Made by a program: the position numbers and the translations under genes. A DNA stretch of 9,281 nucleotides from Ileibacterium sp. (GTDB lineage Bacteria; Bacillota_I; Bacilli_A; Erysipelotrichales; Erysipelotrichaceae): positions 56,613 through 65,893 of the forward strand of contig JABUSF010000010.1 in assembly GCA_021443945.1 (NCBI GenBank), in the 5' to 3' direction. The notes under the pieces are model-generated. The model was not told the DNA's origin. It saw only the letters and a list, made by a program, of their open reading frames with translations, and did not search any database. Positions 1-5,396 of the stretch are shown one piece after another (positions within the stretch are counted from its first letter, which is position 1; each line of letters opens with the position of its first letter).

Positions 1-1031
1 TTGTTCATGGTGGTTAAAACCACATGACTGTTTTTATTGTTGTAAATGGAGCAAATGGTCTCACAGGCCGTATCTGAGTAATGAGCTCCTCCTCTGCGGG
101 CCAGCTGTTCAGGTTTGTGGTCCAGATTCGGATCTTTGTAGAGCTCAAAAAGTTCCTCTTCCGTCTTTTTCACCTGTTCCGCCCGGGTTCCTTCCTGGCT
201 TTCCAGTTCTTCCTTTAAATGCTCCAGCATTTCTTCCTGACGGTAGTAATAGCGGTGATATCCGCAGGGAATCATTCCCATTTCTTCCAGCTGTTCTTCA
301 AAGAATGGAACTGTAAAGATGTTGGCCGGGGTTCCGTCGTCCTTATTGGGATCAAACATACCGGCAATAATATCGTTTGTGACTTCCTTCCCCGTCTCAT
401 CCCAGACTCTGTGCCAGTGGAAATGGTTCAAACCGGCAAAACGATAGGTCAGGTCTTCAGGAGATTTGTCAATGAGCTTGGGTTCCTTCAGCATGGCACC
501 GATGGGCACATTGCAAAGGCCCACAACCTTATCCCATTTTCCATATTTTAAAACGGCTTCGGTCACCATTCCGCTTGGGTTGGTAAAGTTGATCAGCCAT
601 GCATTGGGGCACAGCCGTTTCATATCTTCAACAATGGAAAGAATGACTGGAATGGTGCGGAAGGCTTTGAACATGCCTCCTGCCCCGTTTGTTTCCTGCC
701 CCAGCATTCCATAGCTCAAGGGGATGCGTTCATCCTTGATTCGGGCCGGAAGAAGCCCCACCCGAAACTGAGTTGTGACAAAATCCGCATCTTTTAAAGC
801 TTCCTCTCTGTCCAGGGTCAGATGAACTTTGACATCGTGTCCGGAGGCGTCCCACATTCTCTGCGCCATCGCTCCGACAATTTCCATCTTTTCCTTTCCT
901 TCTTCAATGTCCACCAGCCACATTTCCTTTATGGGCAGCTGGTCGTAACGTTTGATAAATCCTTCCACCAGTTCCGGTGTATATGAACTGCCGCCTCCAA
1001 TCGTGGCAATTTTAACTGCATTTCGAGACAT
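1..1031 (-). CDS. GH4 6-phospho-beta-glucosidase (LicH/CelF-like), C-terminus beyond the window
   Basis: Probable NAD+- and divalent-metal-dependent glycosidase that hydrolyses 6-phospho-beta-glucosides (for example phosphorylated cellobiose) in the cytoplasm after PTS uptake. Reading the minus strand from ATG at 1031 gives 343 residues with no stop before the edge. Family 4 enzymes usually run to about 440 residues, so roughly the last 100 lie outside. Visible family hallmarks are an N-terminal Rossmann dinucleotide loop GGGSSYTPE (12-20), the block LLPARIKDERIPLSYGMLGQ (93-112) followed by ETNGAGG, NFTNPSGM (148-155), GLCNVPIG with Cys173, and GLNHFHW with His203. The Cys/His pair matches the metal ligands of the family. 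A purine-rich AGGAAAGGAAGGG stretch sits 5 nt before the ATG. The 5' flank is long and holds an inverted repeat at 1106-1143. Substrate is inferred from motif similarity to LicH/CelF; an alpha-glucosidase or galacturonidase of the same family is less likely. Confidence 0.9.
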   Translation of the reverse strand, partial: MSRNAVKIATIGGGSSYTPELVEGFIKRYDQLPIKEMWLVDIEEGKEKMEIVGAMAQRMWDASGHDVKVHLTLDREEALKDADFVTTQFRVGLLPARIKDERIPLSYGMLGQETNGAGGMFKAFRTIPVILSIVEDMKRLCPNAWLINFTNPSGMVTEAVLKYGKWDKVVGLCNVPIGAMLKEPKLIDKSPEDLTYRFAGLNHFHWHRVWDETGKEVTNDIIAGMFDPNKDDGTPANIFTVPFFEEQLEEMGMIPCGYHRYYYRQEEMLEHLKEELESQEGTRAEQVKKTEEELFELYKDPNLDHKPEQLARRGGAHYSDTACETICSIYNNKNSHVVLTTMN

Positions 1032-1105
1032 AAATTCCCTTCCTTTCCTGTACTGATTCTATTGTATGGATTTACGGACGTGATGAAACTTTGTTTTTTA
1101 AACGG

Positions 1106-1143
1106 AAAGAATTCATGCCAACCTGCCAAAACGGGAATTCTTT
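1106..1143. repeat. Inverted repeat AAAGAATTC / GAATTCTTT upstream of the GH4 gene
   Basis: AAAGAATTC at 1106-1114 and its exact reverse complement GAATTCTTT at 1135-1143 are separated by 20 nt. It lies 75 to 112 bp upstream of the GH4 start codon, a usual place for an activator or operator site. The same 9-mer forms the palindrome at 1495-1515. No protein is known to bind it; the regulatory role is inferred. Confidence 0.5.
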
Positions 1144-1494
1144 TTGAAAAGAAAGTCTCAATATTTTTTGCCTAAACCATTCCTTAATCTTAAAGATCAA
1201 ATAAAGATGAGAATCTTTGCTTGTCCTTTTCGGCAGCTATTTTGTCCTGATTAGCACTTTATGGAGTACAGTTTTCTATTGATTATGTCCTCTAGAATTA
1301 GAAAATTAAAAGAAAATCGGCAGCACGCTCTCTAAAAGTAAACGTAATTATTGATAAATAATCTTTATAAGATTTATTCAAGATCTGTTATGGAAGAGGT
1401 TCTCTTTAATTCTAATCACTTCATTATTTCTCGGGCGTTTAGTATAAATTTTTCTTAATTTGTATTATATTAATATTGAACAAAGGGAAATAAA

Positions 1495-1515
1495 GAATTC
1501 TTTAGAAAAGAATTC
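1495..1515. repeat. Palindrome with 9-bp arms GAATTCTTT-aga-AAAGAATTC
   Basis: The arms at 1495-1503 and 1507-1515 are perfect reverse complements around a 3-nt centre. The arm sequence is identical to that of the inverted repeat at 1106-1143. As DNA it could be an operator. As RNA it would be a compact hairpin near the 5' end of a putative transcript ending at 1635. Confidence 0.55.
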
Positions 1516-1599
1516 CGATAAGAATCCCGAAACTCATCGATTGAATTCCACACCAGAATGGTGTTAGACCTCTTTTACCAAACTTTCTATCCTCCTTAA

Positions 1600-1635
1600 T
1601 GAAAAAAGCGGCTGGTTACCGCTTTTTTCATTTTT
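1600..1635 (+). terminator. Strong intrinsic terminator not preceded by a recognised gene
   Basis: TGAAAAAAGCGG (1600-1611) pairs perfectly over 12 bp with CCGCTTTTTTCA (1619-1630) around a 7-nt loop, and five further T residues follow at 1631-1635. The T-rich arm also lets it work on the minus strand, though less well because the run there is short. No plus-strand coding sequence ends nearby, so it may end a small RNA, or insulate the lipoprotein gene. Confidence 0.8.
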
Positions 1636-1807
1636 GACCTTTCAATTGGAAATCGATACATAAATGGGCATTTAAGAAAAACATTCTGAAATATTTTTGA
1701 GTTGCTTATTTTGAAGTTAAGAATGCAGTCCTAAGATGAGAACTGTCAAAAACGATTCATACCAATTCGTCATTTCAACAATACGAAATCAAAGGGGGAG
1801 ATCATAG

Positions 1808-2323
1808 ATGAAAAAAACTGCCATTATAGGCTTGATTTTACTGACGAGTCTGTCATTGACAGCCTGCAGCGTTTCATATTCCAGCCAGCCGGAATTTCAA
1901 AATTCAATCCTGGACCATATCGCCGCTATTCTCAGCCGCCGAATGGTCTGTGGGATTATAAAATCGGTAAACGGCAATGAAGTTACTGTCCAGTTGGGAA
2001 AACTGCTCACCATCGAAATGACTCAGTCAGATCTGGAAGGGACGGATAATGAAAATTCAGTTCTTTATAATCTAAGGAAGTTTATACCTGAAGACGAGAC
2101 CCTGACCTATTCTCTGGACAATCCTGTCATCCGCGTGAGAAAGGGTAAAGAGGAAACAGATGGAGAAACAGACGATCTTGCTGAAAACCAAATCGTTACT
2201 CTGATCGTAAAAAACGGCAATCGAGTGGGATATATAAAGATCCATGATGCAGAGAATGGTCTTATAGACGGATTCGGTGAAGATCAGTCTTTGCAGGCTT
2301 CTGATTCTCTGAAAAAAAACTAA
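1808..2323 (+). CDS. Small predicted lipoprotein of unknown function
   Basis: A 171-residue protein with a classic lipoprotein signal peptide: Lys-Lys after the start, a hydrophobic stretch (about 5-17) and the lipobox LTAC (17-20). Cys20 should be lipidated and the mature protein anchored to the outer face of the membrane. After a short linker, residues about 46-70 (CGIIKSVNGNEVTVQLGKL) look like a small beta-rich repeat of the 'VxGNxVTVxLG' type seen in several Bacillota lipoproteins. A second beta-like stretch, QIVTLIVKNGNRVGYIKI, lies at about 127-144 after an acidic linker (EETDGETDD). A GGGGGAG ribosome site lies 8-10 nt before the ATG. It stands alone, convergent with degV. I do not recognise a named family; the signal peptide is certain, the function is not. 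Confidence 0.85.
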   Translation: MKKTAIIGLILLTSLSLTACSVSYSSQPEFQNSILDHIAAILSRRMVCGIIKSVNGNEVTVQLGKLLTIEMTQSDLEGTDNENSVLYNLRKFIPEDETLTYSLDNPVIRVRKGKEETDGETDDLAENQIVTLIVKNGNRVGYIKIHDAENGLIDGFGEDQSLQASDSLKKN

Positions 2324-2356
2324 GCAGCCTGCCCAAGAAGCCTTTCTTAGCTCGAC

Positions 2357-2383
2357 AGCTTAAAAAGACTCTTTTTTTATGCT
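2357..2383 (+). terminator. Weak possible terminator of the lipoprotein gene
   Basis: An A/U-only-like hairpin, AAAAAG (2362-2367), ACT loop, CTTTTT (2371-2376), continues into two more T residues. The flanking AGC (2357-2359) and GCT (2381-2383) could extend it loosely. The stem is weak, so this is the best candidate rather than a firm call. Confidence 0.3.
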
Positions 2384-2388
2384 CATAG

Positions 2389-2414
2389 AAAAAGAACATC
2401 CAAGTCGGATGTTC
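2389..2414 (-). terminator. Intrinsic terminator of the marR-degV operon
   Basis: On the minus strand GAACATCC (2414-2407), a 5-nt loop, and GGATGTTC (2401-2394) form a perfect 8-bp stem followed by TTTTT (2393-2389). It begins 9 nt beyond the degV stop codon. Confidence 0.85.
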
Positions 2415-2423
2415 CTGCATGAT

Positions 2424-3269
2424 TTACTGTTCCTTTCTAAAAAAAGCGACCGCGACAGCTCCAGGACCGGCATGTGTTCCAATGGCTCCGCCGACACTGA
2501 ATGGCCCTACATGAATCTCATCAGCTTTCAAAAATTCCCGGTTGGCTGCCAGATATTCCTCCGCCCGTTCAGCCTTTCCGGTATAGCCAATGGAGTAAGG
2601 CATGGAGTAATCAATTCCGCCGGCTTTTTCGATCTGAGCCGTGACAGCCGCCATGGCTTTTTTTAATCCCCTGGCCTTGTTGTAGGTGACAACAACTCCA
2701 TCATCCACTCCAATAATCGGTTTCAGATTGAGCATGGTTCCTGCCGCAGCGGCAAGACCGGAGATACGCCCTCCTTTGCAAAGGTATTCCAGAGTATCCA
2801 CCATGGCCACCAGAAGAAGCCGTTTCTTTTCCTCTTCCAGAACCTCCACAATTTCTTTTGCGGTTTTTCCTTCCAGAACAAGCTGCTCGGCTCTGCGCAC
2901 CAGCATCATCTGACCAAGAGTCACCTGCAGAGAATCCACAACGTAAACGTTGTCAAATTCAGATGCGGCCAGACAAGCGGACTGATACGTTCCAGAAACT
3001 TTGGAGCTTAACGTAATGATGATAATTTCATCCGCACCCGCTGCCTTTTCTTTTTCAATGGCCTGCGTAAATTCAAAAGGAGTGGCCTGGCTGGTTTGCG
3101 GAAACAGACCGGAGTTTTCCAGTTTGTCGTAAAACTCTTCATGGGTGATGGTTTCTCCATCCAGATATTCATCGTTGCCAAACCGAACTTTTAAAGGGAC
3201 ACAAGTAATCCGTTCATTCTGCATGGTTCCCATATCGGAACCAGAATCTGTCATCAGTTTAATGCTCAT
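2424..3269 (-). CDS. degV: DegV family fatty-acid-binding protein (FakB-like)
   Basis: Cytoplasmic fatty-acid carrier. In characterised members (FakB) it holds an exogenous fatty acid for phosphorylation by the kinase FakA, feeding acyl-phosphate into phospholipid synthesis. The 281-residue length is normal. Visible hallmarks are the N-terminal TDSGSD (7-12), TSQATP (59-64), LSSKVSGTYQSA (87-98) with Ser92, LEYLCKGGRISG (160-171) with Arg168, and the C-terminal GTHAGPGA with His266. These match the residues of FakB proteins that contact the fatty-acid carboxylate. An in-frame TTG at 3275 would add two residues, but it is only 4 nt from the GGAGG (3284-3280); the ATG at 3269 is 10 nt away and preferred. 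The gene overlaps the end of marR by 11 nt, so the two are probably translationally coupled. No fakA/dak gene lies in the window. The family is certain; the bound lipid is not. Confidence 0.95.
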   Translation of the reverse strand: MSIKLMTDSGSDMGTMQNERITCVPLKVRFGNDEYLDGETITHEEFYDKLENSGLFPQTSQATPFEFTQAIEKEKAAGADEIIIITLSSKVSGTYQSACLAASEFDNVYVVDSLQVTLGQMMLVRRAEQLVLEGKTAKEIVEVLEEEKKRLLLVAMVDTLEYLCKGGRISGLAAAAGTMLNLKPIIGVDDGVVVTYNKARGLKKAMAAVTAQIEKAGGIDYSMPYSIGYTGKAERAEEYLAANREFLKADEIHVGPFSVGGAIGTHAGPGAVAVAFFRKEQ

Positions 3270-3720
3270 TTTCAAATTTCCTCCAGTGTTCTGGAAGAGT
3301 TTCTATATTGGCAGCCAGCTGTGCAGCGACCTGATAAAACGTCTGCAGATCTTTTGGGTCAATTCCCTGCACAGCTGCGCGCTGTGCGATCCGGATTCGT
3401 TCATCAGCTAAGTGGGCAAGCTCCTTTCCCTGTTCGGTTAACGTGTAGAGAGCTTTGTACTTTCCGCTTTCCTCATTTTTGATCACCAGGTTTTCCTGAC
3501 GCATCTCCTTTAAGACACGGCTGGCCAGTCCTGCATCCTGACTGGACTGTTCGCAAAGTTCAGAAAAAAGCATGCCGTTGGGATGCTGGTGGAGCAAATG
3601 AAGAAACAGAATATAGCTGCTCTTGCAGTTTGTACCCTGAGAGCCAAGGGCTTTTCCTTTGCGGATCTGTCTGTCCAGGATGGCTACATGATTGATCATT
3701 TTCAAAAAGCCTTCCGACAT
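3259..3720 (-). CDS. MarR family winged-helix transcriptional regulator
   Basis: A 153-residue dimeric DNA-binding regulator of MarR type. An N-terminal helical part (about 8-30) leads to the winged helix: SSYILFLHLLHQHP (about 34-47), FSELCEQS, a recognition helix region DAGLASRVLKEMRQENLV (about 62-79), and the wing KNEESGKYKALYTLTEQGKEL (about 81-101). A C-terminal helix follows for dimerisation. The ATG at 3720 has GGAGG only 4 nt upstream; a second ATG at 3699 has GGAAGG 10 nt upstream and could be the true start (146 residues). It is the first gene of an operon with degV. Its own promoter carries a near-palindrome over the -35 box, so autorepression is likely. Pairing with a FakB-like protein suggests a lipid-responsive repressor like FabT, but this is inferred from context. 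Confidence 0.9.
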   Translation of the reverse strand: MSEGFLKMINHVAILDRQIRKGKALGSQGTNCKSSYILFLHLLHQHPNGMLFSELCEQSSQDAGLASRVLKEMRQENLVIKNEESGKYKALYTLTEQGKELAHLADERIRIAQRAAVQGIDPKDLQTFYQVAAQLAANIETLPEHWRKFENEH

Positions 3721-3741
3721 AGAACCTCCAAAAACATAGTG

Positions 3742-3770
3742 AGTGTAAATTTAATTTATTGATTAGTCAA
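3742..3770 (-). promoter_or_regulatory. Promoter of the marR-degV operon
   Basis: On the minus strand -35 TTGACT (3770-3765), a 17-nt spacer and -10 TACACT (3747-3742) form a near-consensus housekeeping promoter. Transcription should start near 3735, giving a leader of about 15 nt before the marR ATG. Confidence 0.75.
3759..3770. promoter_or_regulatory. Likely MarR operator overlapping the -35 box
   Basis: TTGATTAGTCAA is a 12-bp near-palindrome (10 of 12 positions symmetric) with TTGA/TCAA ends, covering the -35 hexamer of the marR-degV promoter. MarR proteins commonly autoregulate through such sites, and FabT sites also have TTGA...TCAA ends. Binding is inferred from position and symmetry. 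Confidence 0.5.
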
Positions 3771-3832
3771 CAAATTCTGAAACAGCGAATGAATGGGATT
3801 TCATTTTTAAATATTCCCTGGAATCCATCGGA

Positions 3833-4825
3833 TTATTGCATCTGTTTTGCAGGCCAGTCGGAATCTGCCAAAAGAGCCCGTCCTACCCCAATGAAATCTG
3901 CACATTCGTCTTCCAGAAGAACATCGGCTTCCTGAGCGGTTTTGACGCCCCCCGTCAAAATGACTGGAACAGAAACAGCCTGCTTGACCGCCTTGGATTC
4001 CGGGGCAAAATAGCCGGCTTCCGGATGTCCGTCCCGGACATATCCTAAAAAGGACCCGCTGATATCCAGCAAATCAACACCAGCTTTTTCAAAAGTGCGG
4101 CAGGCCTGGACAGCATCTTCCAGAGTACTGCCTTTCTCCAGATCCTCTGCTGCCCCAAGCCGCAGAGCAATGGGATAATCCGGTCCAACCGCCTTTCGAA
4201 TGGCATCAATGATCTCAAGATGAATGCGAATACGGCCTTGCAAATCTCCCCCGTATTCATCGGTGCGCCGGTTTGTCAAAGGAGAATAAAACTGGTTGAG
4301 CAGATATCCGTGAGCAGAGTGAATCTCTACGCCGTCAAAACCGGCTTCTTTAGCCATCAAAGAAGCCTTTTCAAAGGCTCTGACAACCTGTTCGATTTCT
4401 TCTTTGCTCATTGCTTTTGGAAGAGTATCGATTTTTTTACGGGCCGGAATCTCAACAGCACTGGCCGACACCGGATCCATTCCCGTCACAGACCGGCTGG
4501 CTTTTCCGCCGGCGTGGGACAGCTGGGCAAATACTTTGGCATCCTGATCATGAATGGTTTTCGCCAATGTCCGAAGACCGTCAAGGTTGGACGGATTGGC
4601 AAAAGAGATCTGATCGGGATGAGCCTGCCCCTGTGCAAGGACATAGGAATGTTCCAATATGACCAGGCCAATCTTTTTGTCTTTTGTTTTATCTTTGTAA
4701 TAGTCCAGAACGGCTTGGCTGATGCTTCCGTCCCTGTCCGCTTTGGACGTGGCCATAGGAGGCATCACCAGCCTGTTTTTGAGATGAATGTTTCCATGAT
4801 CGAGCGCATCTTTTAAAGTGGTCAT
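3833..4825 (-). CDS. Old yellow enzyme family NADH:flavin oxidoreductase
   Basis: FMN-dependent reductase with a single TIM-barrel domain, expected to use NAD(P)H to reduce activated C=C bonds or similar electron-poor substrates in the cytoplasm. At 330 residues it has only the barrel, without the Fe-S and FAD domains of 2,4-dienoyl-CoA reductases. Visible motifs are NRLVMPPMATSKA (17-29), AQLSHAGGK (100-108), the active-site HSAHGYLLNQFYSPLTNRRTDEYGG (within 169-193) with the His169/His172 pair, and the C-terminal phosphate-binding TGGVKT and GVGRALLADSDWP. At the position where YqjM-type enzymes have a redox-tuning Cys, the sequence reads MATS, so it lacks that Cys. The ATG at 4825 follows GAGGG by 6-7 nt and starts the conserved part; an upstream in-frame ATG at 4900 falls inside the neighbouring terminator and is rejected. 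Physiological substrate unknown. Confidence 0.92.
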   Translation of the reverse strand: MTTLKDALDHGNIHLKNRLVMPPMATSKADRDGSISQAVLDYYKDKTKDKKIGLVILEHSYVLAQGQAHPDQISFANPSNLDGLRTLAKTIHDQDAKVFAQLSHAGGKASRSVTGMDPVSASAVEIPARKKIDTLPKAMSKEEIEQVVRAFEKASLMAKEAGFDGVEIHSAHGYLLNQFYSPLTNRRTDEYGGDLQGRIRIHLEIIDAIRKAVGPDYPIALRLGAAEDLEKGSTLEDAVQACRTFEKAGVDLLDISGSFLGYVRDGHPEAGYFAPESKAVKQAVSVPVILTGGVKTAQEADVLLEDECADFIGVGRALLADSDWPAKQMQ

Positions 4826-4852
4826 CGTATTCCCTCTTTCCTTTTTTTCTCC

Positions 4853-4858
4853 ATTATA
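4853..4858 (-). promoter_or_regulatory. -10 box of the OYE gene
   Basis: The minus strand reads a perfect TATAAT at 4858-4853, about 28 nt before the ATG and just downstream of the preceding gene's terminator. No good -35 hexamer is found at 16-18 nt. The position suits an independent promoter with a leader of about 20 nt. Confidence 0.5.
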
Positions 4859-4886
4859 CAAAGTTTGCAGCACGATCCGACGTAAT

Positions 4887-4913
4887 AAAAAAAACCGCAC
4901 CTTGCGGTGCGGT
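4887..4913 (-). terminator. Intrinsic terminator of the 86-residue protein gene
   Basis: On the minus strand ACCGCACC (4913-4906), loop GCAA, and GGTGCGGT (4901-4894) make a perfect 8-bp GC-rich stem with a GNRA loop, followed by a run of T residues (4894-4887). It lies about 30 nt beyond the stop codon at 4944. Confidence 0.92.
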
Positions 4914-4943
4914 CTACAGAGTGTTCAATTTTGCAAACGCAAA

Positions 4944-5204
4944 CTACTTAAGAGCAGCCAGGGCTTTTTCAGCGATAGCGATTTTAGCAGCTTCTGCAGC
5001 AGCTTTGTCTGCATCGCCTTCTTCTGCATGTTTCTTTTCCCAGCCTTTGAGAGTAGCAATTCTTTCGTCCAGTCTGTCTTTAGCAGTCTGAGCGTATTTG
5101 CCAGTTTCATCAAAGTGAGCTGTCAGATCAGCGATAATTTCATCACCATATGCAGTTCCGCCTACAGCAGTTTTTAATACATTTGCAAATTCTTCTTTAG
5201 TCAT
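4944..5204 (-). CDS. 86-residue charged helical protein of unknown function
   Basis: Not a family I recognise. The start is ATG at 5204, with a very good AAGGAGG about 9 nt upstream; the in-frame upstream start near 5231 would put the ribosome site inside the gene. The protein starts MTKEEFANVLKTAVGG, has no signal peptide, Cys or membrane segment, and appears almost wholly alpha-helical. Its C-terminal half (KGWEKKHAEEGDADKAAAEAAKIAIAE, given in part) is very rich in Ala, Lys and Glu, as in helical bundles or coiled coils. The strong ribosome site, the strong terminator directly after it and a TATTAT -10-like box at 5238-5233 suggest a short, well expressed single-gene message. No obvious GH1 terminator separates it from the gene upstream, so readthrough from there is also possible. 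It could be a small structural, stress or nucleoid-type protein; that is a guess. Confidence 0.85.
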   Translation of the reverse strand: MTKEEFANVLKTAVGGTAYGDEIIADLTAHFDETGKYAQTAKDRLDERIATLKGWEKKHAEEGDADKAAAEAAKIAIAEKALAALK

Positions 5205-5396
5205 TGGGAATGACCTCCTTCTGTACAACAAGATAATAAGACAACCCTAGAAATTATTCATTGGACATGACCGATAAACTTCCTTTTTTTTTGAAATAAA
5301 TTCATAGGATTAATATCATTTTGTGCACAAATAGATTTCGTTTCCTGTCAACTTTACTGCCCAAAGGCGGACAGAAGGTTCTCTGCTGGAAGAAAC
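5205..5396. other. Intergenic region with a perfect 12-bp palindrome
   Basis: These 192 bases separate the GH1 gene from the 86-residue protein gene on the same strand. They contain the perfect palindrome TTTGTGCACAAA (5320-5331), a run of nine T (5284-5292) and, on the minus strand, a TTGACA (5351-5346) without a matching -10 at 17 nt. The only hairpin after the GH1 stop, CTGTCC-GCCTTT-GGGCAG (5374-5357 on the minus strand, one G-U pair), lacks a U-tract. Confidence 0.5.
5320..5331. promoter_or_regulatory. Perfect palindrome TTTGTGCACAAA
   Basis: A 12-bp sequence identical to its reverse complement, about 116 bp upstream of the 86-residue protein gene and 66 bp after the GH1 stop. The TTGTG/CACAA halves recall sites of CRP/FNR- and Rex-type regulators, though the usual central spacer is missing. 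Role unknown. Confidence 0.35.

Larger units (their letters stand above)
1032..1807. other. Long A/T-rich intergenic region with inverted repeats and an orphan terminator
   Basis: I find no convincing protein gene in these 776 bases. Only micro-ORFs of about 10 to 24 codons without ribosome sites occur. The stretch contains, in order, a spaced inverted repeat (1106-1143), a small hairpin AATCTT-tat-AAGATT (1360-1374), a 9-bp-arm palindrome (1495-1515), a hairpin ACACCA-gaa-TGGTGT (1550-1564) and a strong terminator hairpin (1600-1635). It separates the minus-strand GH4 gene from the plus-strand lipoprotein gene, so it must hold both promoters. For the lipoprotein gene a weak candidate is TTTTGA (1709-1714), 17 nt, TAAGAT (1732-1737). 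For GH4 a TACAAT-like -10 lies on the minus strand near 1060, without a good -35. Confidence 0.7.

Noticed and set aside
929..1129. A 66-codon minus-strand frame overlapping the GH4 start
   Set aside because: It is a shadow frame over the GH4 N-terminus with no ribosome site and no recognisable sequence.
1261..1335. A 24-codon plus-strand frame whose end (SRIRKLKENRQHAL) resembles the first helix of an XRE-type regulator, suggesting a gene remnant
   Set aside because: The similarity is only about a dozen basic residues, there is no ribosome site, and the following DNA in any frame does not continue a helix-turn-helix. Chance is more likely.
1600..1635. T-box leader, because the terminator contains TGGTTACCGC resembling the TGGNACCGCG T-box motif
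   Set aside because: The motif has an extra base and forms the terminator itself. No stem I or specifier loop is visible, and the next gene is a lipoprotein rather than an amino-acid-related gene.
3788..3808. Hairpin AATGAA-tgggat-TTCATT followed by TTTAA as a plus-strand terminator
   Set aside because: No plus-strand gene precedes it and the stem is short and A/T-rich. On the minus strand, where OYE would need a terminator, no U-tract follows.
4220..4816. A 198-codon plus-strand frame opposite the OYE gene
   Set aside because: Antisense shadow of a clear flavin oxidoreductase; no plausible ribosome site or motif.
5284..5292. Run of nine T as a possible phase-variation tract
   Set aside because: It is intergenic, not in a coding sequence or clearly between promoter elements, and such runs are common in A/T-rich spacers.
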